Part shown: positions 45,236 to 55,475 of the stretch, piece after piece | Layout: every line of letters starts with the position of its first letter | Position numbering within the stretch: the first letter of the stretch is position 1 | Source of the DNA: Rariglobus sp967755175 | GTDB taxonomy: Bacteria; Verrucomicrobiota; Verrucomicrobiia; Opitutales; Opitutaceae | Direction of reading: 5' to 3' | Assembly (NCBI GenBank): GCA_967755175.1 | Contig: CBRAFO010000002.1 | Coordinates: 1 to 64,000 of the forward strand | DNA: 64,000 nucleotides | Notes under the pieces: model-generated | Database searches by the model: none | The model's input: only the letters and a program-made list of their open reading frames with translations | What the model was told of the DNA's origin: nothing | Position numbers and translations under genes: made by a program

Positions 45236-46525
45236 ATGTCCGCCGACCTCGTCCAACTCGTCACCTCGATTGCCCAACGCGCCCGCGCCGCGTCCCTCGT
45301 GCTCGCCACGACCCCGACCGCGCGCAAAGACGCCGCGCTCCTACGCCTGGCCGAGCTGATCCCTGAGTCCGCCGAGACCCTCCTTTTCGCCAACGCCCGC
45401 GACCTCGAAGCCGCCCGCGCCAACAACCTCCCCGCGCACCAGATCGAGCGCCTCACGCTCACGCCCGCCCGCCTCGACCACCTCGCTGAATCCGTCCGCC
45501 AAGTCGCCGCGTTGCCCGACCCCGTCGGCACCACGCTCGAAGACTGGACGCGTCCCAACGGCATCCATATCCGCAAGCGCCGCGTGCCCATCGGCGTCAT
45601 TGGCATCATCTACGAAGCGCGCCCCAACGTCACCATCGACTGCGCCATCCTCTGCCTGAAATCCGGCAACGCGGCGATCCTTCGCGGCGGCAAGGAAATC
45701 TTCCACACCAACACCGCCTTCGCCGCACTCCTCACGCAGGCGCTCGCCGAAACCGGCCTGCCCGGCGACGCGGTGCAGCTCATCCCCACGACCGACCGCG
45801 CCGCGCTCAACACGCTCCTCAAGCTCGACGCCTACGTCCACTGCATCATCCCCCGCGGCGGCGAAAGCCTCATCCGCTTCGTAGCGCAGAACAGCACTAT
45901 CCCCGTCATCAAGCACTACACCGGCGTGTGCTTCCTTTATGCGGATAAAGACGCCGATCCCGCCATCGCGGAAGCCATCCTCATCAACGCCAAGACCCAG
46001 CGTCCCGGCGTATGTAACACCGTGGAGCAACTCCTCGTCCACTCCGACGTCGCCCCCACGCTCCTCCCCCGCCTCGCCTCCGCCCTCGCCGGCAAAGGCG
46101 TGCAACTCCGCTGCGACCCCGCCTCGCTCGCCATCCTTTCCGATACTCAGGTCTCAGGTCTCAGCTCTCAGGTCTCCGCCGCCACAGCGGCCGACTACAC
46201 CGCCGAGTTCCTCGATCTGATCATCGCCGTGCGCATCGTGCCCGATCTCGAAACCGCGATCGCCACGATCAACCGCGACAGCTCGGGCCACACAGAAGCG
46301 ATCATCACCCGCGACGAAGCGGCCGCCCGCCGTTTCCAAGACGCGATCGACAGCGCGGTTGTCACTTGGAACGCCAGCACGCGTTTCAACGACGGCTTCG
46401 AGTTCGGTTTCGGTGCCGAAATCGGCATCAGCACCGACCGCCTCCACGCCCGCGGTCCGATGGGTTTGAACGAACTCTGCACCTACAAATACGTGATCGA
46501 CGGCACTGGCCAGATCCGAGCCTGA
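45236..46525 (+). CDS. proA: Gamma-glutamyl phosphate reductase (ProA)
   Basis: 429 residues from the ATG at 45236; the frame is open far upstream but that part overlaps the kinase. Reduces gamma-glutamyl phosphate with NADPH to glutamate 5-semialdehyde, the second step of proline synthesis. Aldehyde-dehydrogenase fold; catalytic Cys260 in NAKTQRPGVCNTVEQ, with IIPRGGESLIRFV and RVPIGVIGIIYEARPNV conserved. At residues about 302-315 a Ser/Gln/Val-rich insert (SDTQVSGLSSQVSA) is encoded by an imperfect tandem of AGGTCTC words, apparently a repeat tolerated in frame. proB is not adjacent. Confidence 0.97.
   Translation: MSADLVQLVTSIAQRARAASLVLATTPTARKDAALLRLAELIPESAETLLFANARDLEAARANNLPAHQIERLTLTPARLDHLAESVRQVAALPDPVGTTLEDWTRPNGIHIRKRRVPIGVIGIIYEARPNVTIDCAILCLKSGNAAILRGGKEIFHTNTAFAALLTQALAETGLPGDAVQLIPTTDRAALNTLLKLDAYVHCIIPRGGESLIRFVAQNSTIPVIKHYTGVCFLYADKDADPAIAEAILINAKTQRPGVCNTVEQLLVHSDVAPTLLPRLASALAGKGVQLRCDPASLAILSDTQVSGLSSQVSAATAADYTAEFLDLIIAVRIVPDLETAIATINRDSSGHTEAIITRDEAAARRFQDAIDSAVVTWNASTRFNDGFEFGFGAEIGISTDRLHARGPMGLNELCTYKYVIDGTGQIRA
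46139..46180 (+). repeat. In-frame micro-repeat within proA
   Basis: The 42 bp contain CAGGTCTCAGGTCTCAGCTCTCAGGTCTC-like words (positions about 46148-46176). Being an exact multiple of three it extends the reading frame by about 14 residues in a surface loop. Confidence 0.7.
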
Positions 46526-46598
46526 TCGGCTCAATTCCGTCCGTCGCCAGCGTGCCCGCCTAGATGCCCCGTTGCCGAGCGTCCCTTGGTTCGGTGAT

Positions 46599-49031
46599 CT
46601 ACCGCCGCCACGCACCGCGCATCCCCCAGCCTACGATAGCCAGCGTCGCCAGCGAGCTAGTCGGCATGAGAATCGCGGCAATCAGCGGGTTCATGTGCCC
46701 CGACACCGCCATACCCACGGCGAGCAGATTATAGGCGATCATGAACACCAGCAGCGCCACCTGCGTGCGGTTCCGTGCGTCGTTGATTTCAAACAGCGCC
46801 CGAATGCCCGCGATACCGCGACCGAGGTAATAAAAATCCGCCTTCTGGGCCAACACGCCGCGGTGCACCACCGGCGTGCCCCGGCAAAGCGCGCGATCAA
46901 ACGCCAGACTGTCGTTCGCCCCATCGCCCAACATCAGCGCGTCATCGTGCTGCGCCAGCCAGTCCGCCTTTTCGTGCGGAGACATCTCCGCGTAGCCGTT
47001 GTCCAGCGGCAGACCCAATTCGCGCATCAACATCCCGACCTTTTCACGACGGTCGCCGCTCAACACCACGATCTGCAAACCCCGCCGGGTCAGCGCCTCG
47101 ATTTCGGCCCGCGCATCCGCCCGCGCCGTATCGGCAAACGTAAACCGCTCCACTGCCCGCCCACCCCGCGCCAACACCACTTCGCCACGCGGCGCCTCCT
47201 CAGCAGCCAAATCCAGCTTGTCACTTATTAAGTTACAAACCGGCCTTTGGGCTTTTGACTGAAGACGGTCCGTTTTTTCAGAATCGGACCAGCCCGCGCG
47301 GCCGAGCGACCACTCGGCGAGTTTCACGCCTTGGCCGATGGTTTCCGCCACTTCGCCTTCGAGCGCTGCGCCGACGCCTCGCGCCAACAGCACTTCGTGC
47401 AAGGTGCGGCTCACGGGGTGCGGGTTGTCACGCACCAGAGCCAACAACGCCGCGCACTCGTCCGCAGTCAGCCCGTCGAGAGCCGCCGGGTTTTGCAGAA
47501 CCGGTGTCTCCAGTGTGAGCGTCCCAGTCTTGTCGAATACTACCGTGCGCACGCGGCGCAGGCGCGGCCACAGGTCCGCCGTGCGAACAAACACTCCGCA
47601 CCGCCGCAGTGCCACCGTCGCCATTTCCTCGGCCAGTGGATAAGCCAGCCCGAGTGCGCACGGGCATGACACCACCAGCACGGCCGTGACCACCGCGCCG
47701 GTGTGCAACATGTCCCCGGTCGCCAGCGCCCAGGCCAGCCCTGACAACGCGGCCACCGCCAAAATCACCACCAGATAACACCGGATCACCTGATCGATCA
47801 GCCGATGACGCGAATCCTCGCGGGCCGTTGGCTTAAGCAACTCCGCCAGCAACGACTCGTTCCATCCTTGCGTTGCAACCAGGCGAATAGCTCGCCGGCC
47901 GATGTTCTGCGCGCCCGCCGAAATTCGCTGGCCTGCGCGGAAGGTGCGCGGCTCGGCTTCGCCGTTGATCCACGCGAGACTCAGCCCGGCTTCGGCCGTT
48001 TCCAGTCGCGCCTCGACCGACACCATTTGCCCGGTCGTCACCTCGAAGCGTTGCCCCACGCGCAAGCTCTCCGGAGCCACCTCGCTCACCGAGCCATCGT
48101 CAGCGATGACGCGCACGCGCGGGGCTGTTGGCTGGCGACTGAGCAACCGGCGCCGATTGCGCTCCACCGCGGCGGTTTGCGCCCAACGGCCCACGAGCAT
48201 CAGCACGATAAACGCGCTCACGAAATCGAAATACACGTAACTCTCCTCGCCCCGCAGCCAGCCGTAGAATGAGCCGGCATACGCGCCCACGATACCGATC
48301 GCGATGGGCAGGTCGATGTGCAGCACGCGCTCACGCAACGCTCGCACCGCCCGAGACAGAAAATACCCGCCGCCCGCCAGCAGACTCAGCGTGGCGAACG
48401 CGAGCTGTAACGTGCCGAAGAGGTGCGCGTATTCGTAGGTGCGTTCCATGCCGAAGTAAGTCGGCAACGCGAAGAGCATCACGTTCATCGCGAAGGCCGT
48501 GCACAGGCCCACCCGCCGAATGAGCACCCGACTCTCGGTTTGCTCCGCATTGACCGAGCCCGCCGGCCCGACGAGGTAGTTGAACCGCTGGAGCGCCCGT
48601 GCGCACTCCACCGTATCGAAGAGTCCCTTTTCCCACGTCCAACGCATCTGGCCGGTCTGGGCGTTCACCTCCAAGCGTCCCGCGCCGGGCTGCTTCATAA
48701 ACACCTTCTCGATCAGCCAGACGCAGCCCGCGCACGAGATGCCCTGCACTTCCAAAACCAAGCTCGGTGCGCGACCGTTCGTCGCGACCTCTTCCGCCTC
48801 GCGTTGCGCGTCCACCAACCAGGTGTAGTCGCGCGGTTGCAGCAGCGTCGAATCCGCCGGAGACGTCACGTCGTCCTTGATCCGGTAATAGGCATCGAGC
48901 CCTTCGTCATGCACCAGCCGGTAAACATACGCGCAACCCGCGCAGCAAAACTCACCCTGAGGCGAAGGCGCTCCGCAATGTTTGCACACGGGCTTAGTCC
49001 GTTTCTCGGAGGTGGGGAGAGTGGCATTCAT
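46599..49031 (-). CDS. ccoI: Copper-transporting P-type ATPase of the cbb3 locus (CcoI/FixI)
   Basis: 810 residues. Pumps copper across the inner membrane for cbb3 oxidase assembly. The N-terminus has a Cys-rich knuckle (VCKHCG...FCCAGC, residues 16-33) typical of CcoI, then a heavy-metal domain with GISCAGC (C100/C103). Eight helices are expected; the ion site is SCPCALG (CPC 456-458), phosphorylation DKTGT (D500), hinge MLGDGANDS. Residues about 582-612 (SEKTDRLQSKAQRPVCNL, then ISDKLDL) form an unusual insert in the nucleotide-binding part, encoded by A+T-richer DNA (about 47200-47285). Last gene of the cco operon. Confidence 0.93.
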   Translation of the reverse strand: MNATLPTSEKRTKPVCKHCGAPSPQGEFCCAGCAYVYRLVHDEGLDAYYRIKDDVTSPADSTLLQPRDYTWLVDAQREAEEVATNGRAPSLVLEVQGISCAGCVWLIEKVFMKQPGAGRLEVNAQTGQMRWTWEKGLFDTVECARALQRFNYLVGPAGSVNAEQTESRVLIRRVGLCTAFAMNVMLFALPTYFGMERTYEYAHLFGTLQLAFATLSLLAGGGYFLSRAVRALRERVLHIDLPIAIGIVGAYAGSFYGWLRGEESYVYFDFVSAFIVLMLVGRWAQTAAVERNRRRLLSRQPTAPRVRVIADDGSVSEVAPESLRVGQRFEVTTGQMVSVEARLETAEAGLSLAWINGEAEPRTFRAGQRISAGAQNIGRRAIRLVATQGWNESLLAELLKPTAREDSRHRLIDQVIRCYLVVILAVAALSGLAWALATGDMLHTGAVVTAVLVVSCPCALGLAYPLAEEMATVALRRCGVFVRTADLWPRLRRVRTVVFDKTGTLTLETPVLQNPAALDGLTADECAALLALVRDNPHPVSRTLHEVLLARGVGAALEGEVAETIGQGVKLAEWSLGRAGWSDSEKTDRLQSKAQRPVCNLISDKLDLAAEEAPRGEVVLARGGRAVERFTFADTARADARAEIEALTRRGLQIVVLSGDRREKVGMLMRELGLPLDNGYAEMSPHEKADWLAQHDDALMLGDGANDSLAFDRALCRGTPVVHRGVLAQKADFYYLGRGIAGIRALFEINDARNRTQVALLVFMIAYNLLAVGMAVSGHMNPLIAAILMPTSSLATLAIVGWGMRGAWRR

Positions 49032-49034
49032 GGT

Positions 49035-49712
49035 TTACTGGCAGACGAAGCTACTGGCAGCGGTCCCGCTCAACCGCCACGTGAGCACCAGCGCTGACGC
49101 CAGCGCGAGACCGGCTTGAAGGCGGGCCAACGTGGCGGGTTTAAGTTTCAGTTGCAGTCGTCCATAGTTGGCTTGCACCAACCAGAGCAGCGGCGCCGTG
49201 CCGAGGCCGAAGGCCAGCATGAACTCCGCCCCGCGCACCGCTGAACCGGCAAACGTGGCCATCGCGATCAGAAAATAAAGCGGACCGCACGGGAGCAGCG
49301 GAGTCGCCGCACCCATCACCGCCGCCACGCGCAAGCGCGAGCGTCCGCGCAGTGCACTTTGCAACCGCCACTGCATGCGCGTGAGCACCGCGAAACGCGG
49401 CACGTATTTCTCCAGTCGAAATCCCACCACTAGGAAAAACAACACCAGCACCCAAGGGAGCACGCCGACCGCCGAACCACCGAGCCAGGCGAAGGGCAAC
49501 CGCCCGAGTCCACCGGCAAGCGCTCCCAACACCGTATAACCGGTCAACCGCGCACCGTGATAAACCGTCGCGACCGTGAATGGATCCACGTGGTCGTCAC
49601 ACGCCGGTGCCATCATGCACGTAAGCGGCCCGCACATGCCGGCACAGTGCAAGCTGGTCACGAGTCCGGCCACAAACGCCGCCGCAGGGGTGCTGATGCC
49701 GGCGAGCTCCAT
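49035..49712 (-). CDS. SafE/UreH-like membrane protein of the cbb3 locus
   Basis: 225 residues, about six transmembrane segments. AAAFVAGLVTSLHCAGMCGPL is the hallmark of the UreH/SafE-like family (cysteines C23 and C27), and a second conserved half begins GAATPLLPCGPLYF. Proteins of this family are encoded beside ccoGHIS in many bacteria and are thought to act in copper or metal handling during oxidase assembly (CcoA-like roles), but the activity is not proven. It lies 3 bp from ccoI and 3 bp from the small upstream gene. Confidence 0.88.
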   Translation of the reverse strand: MELAGISTPAAAFVAGLVTSLHCAGMCGPLTCMMAPACDDHVDPFTVATVYHGARLTGYTVLGALAGGLGRLPFAWLGGSAVGVLPWVLVLFFLVVGFRLEKYVPRFAVLTRMQWRLQSALRGRSRLRVAAVMGAATPLLPCGPLYFLIAMATFAGSAVRGAEFMLAFGLGTAPLLWLVQANYGRLQLKLKPATLARLQAGLALASALVLTWRLSGTAASSFVCQ

Positions 49713-49715
49713 CGG

Positions 49716-49877
49716 TCAATGCGCCGCCTCTCGGGTCTCAAGCGGCACCTCGGCCGCACGGTGTTTATTCGCGAAGAAAAACATCGCCGTGTAGGCCAGC
49801 GCCAACAGGGCAAACACCACGCCAACGCCAATCCATAGCCCGACGCCACCTGCTTTTTCGCTAGGTTTCTCGGTCAT
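49716..49877 (-). CDS. 53-residue single-helix membrane protein between ccoG and the SafE-like gene
   Basis: Read by eye on the minus strand: MTEKPSEKAGGVGLW, a hydrophobic helix (GVGVVFALLALAYTAMFFF), then NKHRAAEVPLE and a stop. Its start overlaps the end of ccoG by 4 bp (ATGA at 49874-49877) and it stops 3 bp before the SafE-like gene, so it is embedded in the operon. In many cco operons this slot is taken by ccoH/fixH (about 150 residues, one helix plus a periplasmic domain); here only a helix remains, so it may be a reduced CcoH or a new subunit. Confidence 0.75.
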   Translation of the reverse strand: MTEKPSEKAGGVGLWIGVGVVFALLALAYTAMFFFANKHRAAEVPLETREAAH

Positions 49878-51286
49878 TTAAAATCCTCCTTCAACAGCTC
49901 CGGGTCCGGTCCCACAAAGCGCACCGCACGTTCCAGTGAAAAAGTGCCCGCTTCGTCAGCCACACGCACGGTCAGGACAAACTCGCCGGCATACTGCGCA
50001 CGCGGCATCTGCACCACGAGCGGGCGCACCTCTTCTGCCAGAGGTGCGATCTCCACAGTGCCTTCGAGTCCGGTGCGAACAAGGGCGGCCGGAGCATCGA
50101 GCAACGTGATCACGAAGCGCCCGGGCGTATCGCGTTTGTTAACGATGCGCACGAGGTATTGATTACGCACCGAATCGACCGTCACAAAATAGGGAGCGCC
50201 GATCAACCGCGTGATCGCAAGATTGGCCGGGCGCACCGTCGAGATCGCCCATGTCGCCACGAGCGCACCGACTGCCAGCAGCACCGCATAAACCATAATG
50301 CGCGAACGAACCCAACGCGTGCGGCCACCAGCAAAACCCGTCATCGAATCGTAGCGCACGAGCCCACGCGGACGCTTCACCTTGTCCATCACTTCGTCGC
50401 AGGCATCGATGCACGCCGCGCAACCGATGCACTCGATCTGAAGCCCTTGGCGGATATCGATGCCCGTGGGGCAAACCTGCACGCAGCGGTTGCAATCGAT
50501 GCATGCGCCCGCGTCCGGAGTGCCGACTTTACCACGCGGTTCACCGCGCTTTCCGTCGTAGCCGATCACCATCGAGTGGTCGTCGATCAGCACCGATTGG
50601 AGCCGCCCGTAGGGGCAGATCACGATGCAGAGCTGCTCACGAAACCACGCAAAATTGAAATAAAGGACGCTCGTAAAAACGAAGACGAAGACGAACGACG
50701 TCCAATTCGTGCCGGGGGCGGCACTCATCATCGACCATAGCTCGGGAATCGAGACGTAATAGGCGAAGAACAGGTGCGCGATCACCGCCGAGATCACGAA
50801 GAAGACGATCTGCTTTCCACCGCGCCGAACCAACTTGGCGGCTGTCCAAGGAGCTGCATCCAGGCGCCGACGGGAAACCGCATCGCCTTCGAGCCAACGC
50901 TCCACACGGCGGTAAACGTGTTCAAGAAACACGGTTTGCGGACATGCCCAGCCGCACCACACACGGCCAAGCAGGGACGTAATAAAAAAGAGCGAGAAGC
51001 CTAGTCCGGTGATGCCGAAAAACATCAGCCAAGCGTCCTGAAACGCCAAGGTGAGTCCGAACAGGTGAAAGCGCCGATCAGCGATATCAAGGAACACCGC
51101 AGGGTATCCGCCCACAGGAATCCAAGGCAGCGAGAGGTAGATTGCGATGAGCAGCCATCCCGACCAGCGCCGTGCGTGGGTGAACCGTCCACGGGCATCC
51201 GCTGGATGGAGGAACAACCGCGAGCCGTCTTCACGGATCGTGGTGACTGCGTCACGGTTGGGGCGGATGTGGGTGGGCGTGGACAT
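49874..51286 (-). CDS. ccoG: Cytochrome c oxidase accessory protein CcoG
   Basis: 470 residues. Membrane protein reported to help reduce Cu(II) for cbb3 assembly. Several transmembrane helices in the N-terminal half (WSGWLLIAIYLSLPWIPVGG, and others to about 210); CGWACPQTVFLEHVYR carries conserved Cys residues; two ferredoxin-type sets, CIDCNRCVQVCP and CIGCAACIDAC, provide 4Fe-4S sites; the C-terminal domain is the FixG-type Ig-like fold. Preceded by a strong hairpin (51327-51370) that separates it from ccoP. Confidence 0.95.
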   Translation of the reverse strand: MSTPTHIRPNRDAVTTIREDGSRLFLHPADARGRFTHARRWSGWLLIAIYLSLPWIPVGGYPAVFLDIADRRFHLFGLTLAFQDAWLMFFGITGLGFSLFFITSLLGRVWCGWACPQTVFLEHVYRRVERWLEGDAVSRRRLDAAPWTAAKLVRRGGKQIVFFVISAVIAHLFFAYYVSIPELWSMMSAAPGTNWTSFVFVFVFTSVLYFNFAWFREQLCIVICPYGRLQSVLIDDHSMVIGYDGKRGEPRGKVGTPDAGACIDCNRCVQVCPTGIDIRQGLQIECIGCAACIDACDEVMDKVKRPRGLVRYDSMTGFAGGRTRWVRSRIMVYAVLLAVGALVATWAISTVRPANLAITRLIGAPYFVTVDSVRNQYLVRIVNKRDTPGRFVITLLDAPAALVRTGLEGTVEIAPLAEEVRPLVVQMPRAQYAGEFVLTVRVADEAGTFSLERAVRFVGPDPELLKEDFK

Positions 51287-51326
51287 TATCGGCGGACGGG
51301 AACGTGAATTGATTAGAAATCAAACG

Positions 51327-51370
51327 ATCCACTCGCTGGCGCTCGCAGTTACGAGCGCCAGCGAGTGGAT
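51327..51370. repeat. Perfect 19-bp hairpin between ccoP and ccoG
   Basis: Arms 51327-51345 and 51352-51370 pair perfectly around CAGTTA. Related to the hairpin at 39039-39080. Its place between structural (ccoNOQP) and assembly (ccoGI) genes suggests it lowers or decouples expression of the distal genes; no U-run follows, so it is probably not an intrinsic terminator. Confidence 0.88.
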
Positions 51371-51380
51371 ATGCCTCACG

Positions 51381-51923
51381 TTACTGAGCGGGCGGGGTGT
51401 GATTGCTGATAATGAAAGCGACGACTTCGGAAACCTTCTTGCCTCCAAGAACCGGCCCCCAAGTCGGCATGCCTTTGGCCAGGACGCCCTCGGTGACCGT
51501 CTTTAACACCTCGGAGGGAGCGCCACCGTGGATCCAAACATCATCAACGAGGTTCGGGCCGATGCCACCGGTGAGGGCGACCCCATGGCAGCTTGCGCAG
51601 GTGGATTGAAAGGTCGCTCGTCCTGCGTTCACGAACACCGGGTTGCGGCTCATCTTCCACAAGGTGGCATCATCGAGGGCGGTGGACGAGGAGGCGATCT
51701 TCTCGGCCTCAATACGCTGCATCTCGGCGGCGAGACGAGTCTCATCGTTCGAGCGAGCGAAGTGCTGCGTCGCCATCCAATAAATGATGGCAAACACGAT
51801 AGCGCCGTAGAGCGTCATCAACCACCAGTTGGGCAGGCGGCGGTCATATTCGGCGATGCCGTCGAATACATGCGCGCGGATCGGGTCTTCACCCGGTTCG
51901 GGATCGGGTTTATTTGGATTCAT
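51381..51923 (-). CDS. ccoP: cbb3 oxidase subunit III, CcoP with a single haem c
   Basis: 180 residues. N-terminal cytoplasmic part, one transmembrane helix (WWLMTLYGAIVFAIIYW, about 33-50), then a periplasmic cytochrome c domain with one CASCH site (C109, C112, H113) and an axial Met in KGMPTWGPVL. Typical CcoP is about 300 residues and has two haem c domains; this form has one, which shortens the electron path into the oxidase. It overlaps ccoQ by 14 bp. Confidence 0.93.
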   Translation of the reverse strand: MNPNKPDPEPGEDPIRAHVFDGIAEYDRRLPNWWLMTLYGAIVFAIIYWMATQHFARSNDETRLAAEMQRIEAEKIASSSTALDDATLWKMSRNPVFVNAGRATFQSTCASCHGVALTGGIGPNLVDDVWIHGGAPSEVLKTVTEGVLAKGMPTWGPVLGGKKVSEVVAFIISNHTPPAQ

Positions 51924-52095
51924 TGAGCGTAAGGGAAGTTTCGGATTCGAAGGGGAGTTGAGCGAAGCGATCGATCTGCGCGGGCTTCATGCGGATCGCC
52001 CGATAGAAAATCGTCGCATACACCGACCCTGCGGTGATCAGAGCGATGATGGGGAAAAGGCAGACCCAGTTTTCAAAGAGGATGCGGTGAAACAT
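51910..52095 (-). CDS. ccoQ: Small cbb3 oxidase subunit, CcoQ-like
   Basis: 61 residues: one transmembrane helix (CLFPIIALITAGSVYATIFY), then FYRAIRMKPAQIDRFAQLP, a charged tail as in CcoQ/FixQ, which stabilises the oxidase and its contact with CcoP. Lies between ccoNO and ccoP, the usual slot; its 3' end overlaps ccoP by 14 bp. Sequence identity among CcoQ proteins is low, so the assignment rests on position and topology. Confidence 0.8.
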   Translation of the reverse strand: MFHRILFENWVCLFPIIALITAGSVYATIFYRAIRMKPAQIDRFAQLPFESETSLTLNESK

Positions 52096-52203
52096 GGCTG
52101 ATTGGATGGTTTGGATCGGCTCCTATTAGTCCCGGGTCTCTTACTCATCCTCGGTGGCAGAGAGGAGAACGAGTAAGAGAACCAGAACAGTGGGCCGGAC
52201 AGG

Positions 52204-54513
<2,310 letters not shown>

Positions 54514-54533
54514 ATGAAAAAGAGCAGACGTTT

Positions 54534-54812
54534 TTAAGCCTGGGGCGTAGTGGCGGCAGCCTTACGGTCAGCACGTCGCTTGCAGGAAGAGCAGGTGCCA
54601 TTGCCCTTGCAGGCATGGCCGGGACCGTGGTCGTGCGCCCGCGGGGCGGGTTGCTCAGCCATGGCAAGACGCGGAGTTTCGTCAGCGAGTGGTAAGAGCG
54701 CTTCGCTTTCGGCTCCGGAGAACCGACGTCGTGAATGCTCGCGCAGGAAAAAAAGAACGAAGGTGAAGACGAGACAAAGACTGATGGTGAGAGTGAGTGG
54801 GACTACTGACAT
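54534..54812 (-). CDS. CcoS-like protein with a Cys/His-rich C-terminal tail
   Basis: 92 residues, first gene of the cco operon, 20 bp ahead of ccoNO. N-terminal helix (VVPLTLTISLCLVFTFVLFFL) followed by an acidic linker (SGAESEALLPLADETPR) resembles CcoS, a one-helix protein needed for cbb3 assembly, in which a similar hydrophobic start precedes a ...ESPAHRIL tail. Unlike CcoS, it continues with HDHGPGHACKGNGTCSSCK, a cluster of three His and three Cys that could bind copper or another metal. The end (RADRKAAATTPQA) is basic. Assignment to CcoS is by position and helix only. Confidence 0.65.
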   Translation of the reverse strand: MSVVPLTLTISLCLVFTFVLFFLREHSRRRFSGAESEALLPLADETPRLAMAEQPAPRAHDHGPGHACKGNGTCSSCKRRADRKAAATTPQA

Positions 54813-55013
54813 AGGAAAAACGTGGATTGCGCAGGCGGTGAGTAGGGCGTGTGAAGGAACGACATCTTATCGACCAATGAAGCGCACCTCTCCGCGCACC
54901 TTGGCGATGGCTGCGCATTTCTTGTGTTCACAGGCGGCCCGCCTACAAAAGATGCGCACGCTTTGGCAACCTATGCGATGCGCAGAACGGCGAGTCCGGG
55001 CATACTGGACCTC
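54813..55013. promoter_or_regulatory. Divergent intergenic region between the cco operon and an unknown gene
   Basis: 201 bp that must hold the cco promoter (minus) and the promoter of 55014-55475 (plus). I searched by eye for an FNR-type site (TTGAT-N4-ATCAA), expected for cbb3 genes, and did not find a good one, so regulation may use another factor such as the nearby PocR-type activator. No clear -35/-10 boxes could be fixed. Confidence 0.4.
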
Positions 55014-55475
55014 ATGAACGAGCGCTGCCTCCGCGCCCTGCAAGCCCGCCGCACCACCCTGCATTTCCAGTGGGTGGAGCGTCTGCGCGCGGCACCGGTC
55101 AAGTCCCCGCTCGGCCATCCGGATACGTTGATTCACATGATGGATCGAACGTTAGATCAAGTTTTCCACGAGCTGACCCATCCCTCCGCCCGCCGCCGAC
55201 AACCGGGGCTTCCGCCCGGCTTTTGTCGCTGCGGCCATAATCCGTTGGTCACCTATTTCTCCACGGCTGCCCTGGCGTTTGAAACCGCGCTGGCGCAATG
55301 TGCCGATGAATTGCCGGTGAGCCGCGACGATGCCGATGAGGTCAAACGCACCATTAGCCGCATCGCACGACGGGAGATCATGACGTTCTGCGCGCTGTGT
55401 CTGCGCCATCCGGACGCCGAGACCGCGCCCCCCCGTCCCTGCGCCTCGGCGGAAAATCAAACGCCGACGGCGTGA
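55014..55475 (+). CDS. Protein of unknown function beside the cbb3 locus
   Basis: 153 residues from the ATG at 55014; the frame runs upstream to 54924 but without coding pattern. Helical, soluble: TLHFQWVERLRAAPVKSPLG, then LIHMMDRTLDQVFHEL, vaguely reminiscent of the N-terminal helical domain of RsbR-type stress proteins. FCRCGHNPLVTYF and the later FCALCLRHP give four Cys residues that may bind metal. Divergent from the cco operon; its end overlaps the convergent regulator gene by 19 bp (55457-55475). Confidence 0.6.
   Translation: MNERCLRALQARRTTLHFQWVERLRAAPVKSPLGHPDTLIHMMDRTLDQVFHELTHPSARRRQPGLPPGFCRCGHNPLVTYFSTAALAFETALAQCADELPVSRDDADEVKRTISRIARREIMTFCALCLRHPDAETAPPRPCASAENQTPTA

Noticed and set aside
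54813..55013. FNR box for the cbb3 operon
   Set aside because: No TTGAT-N4-ATCAA match good enough could be found by eye.
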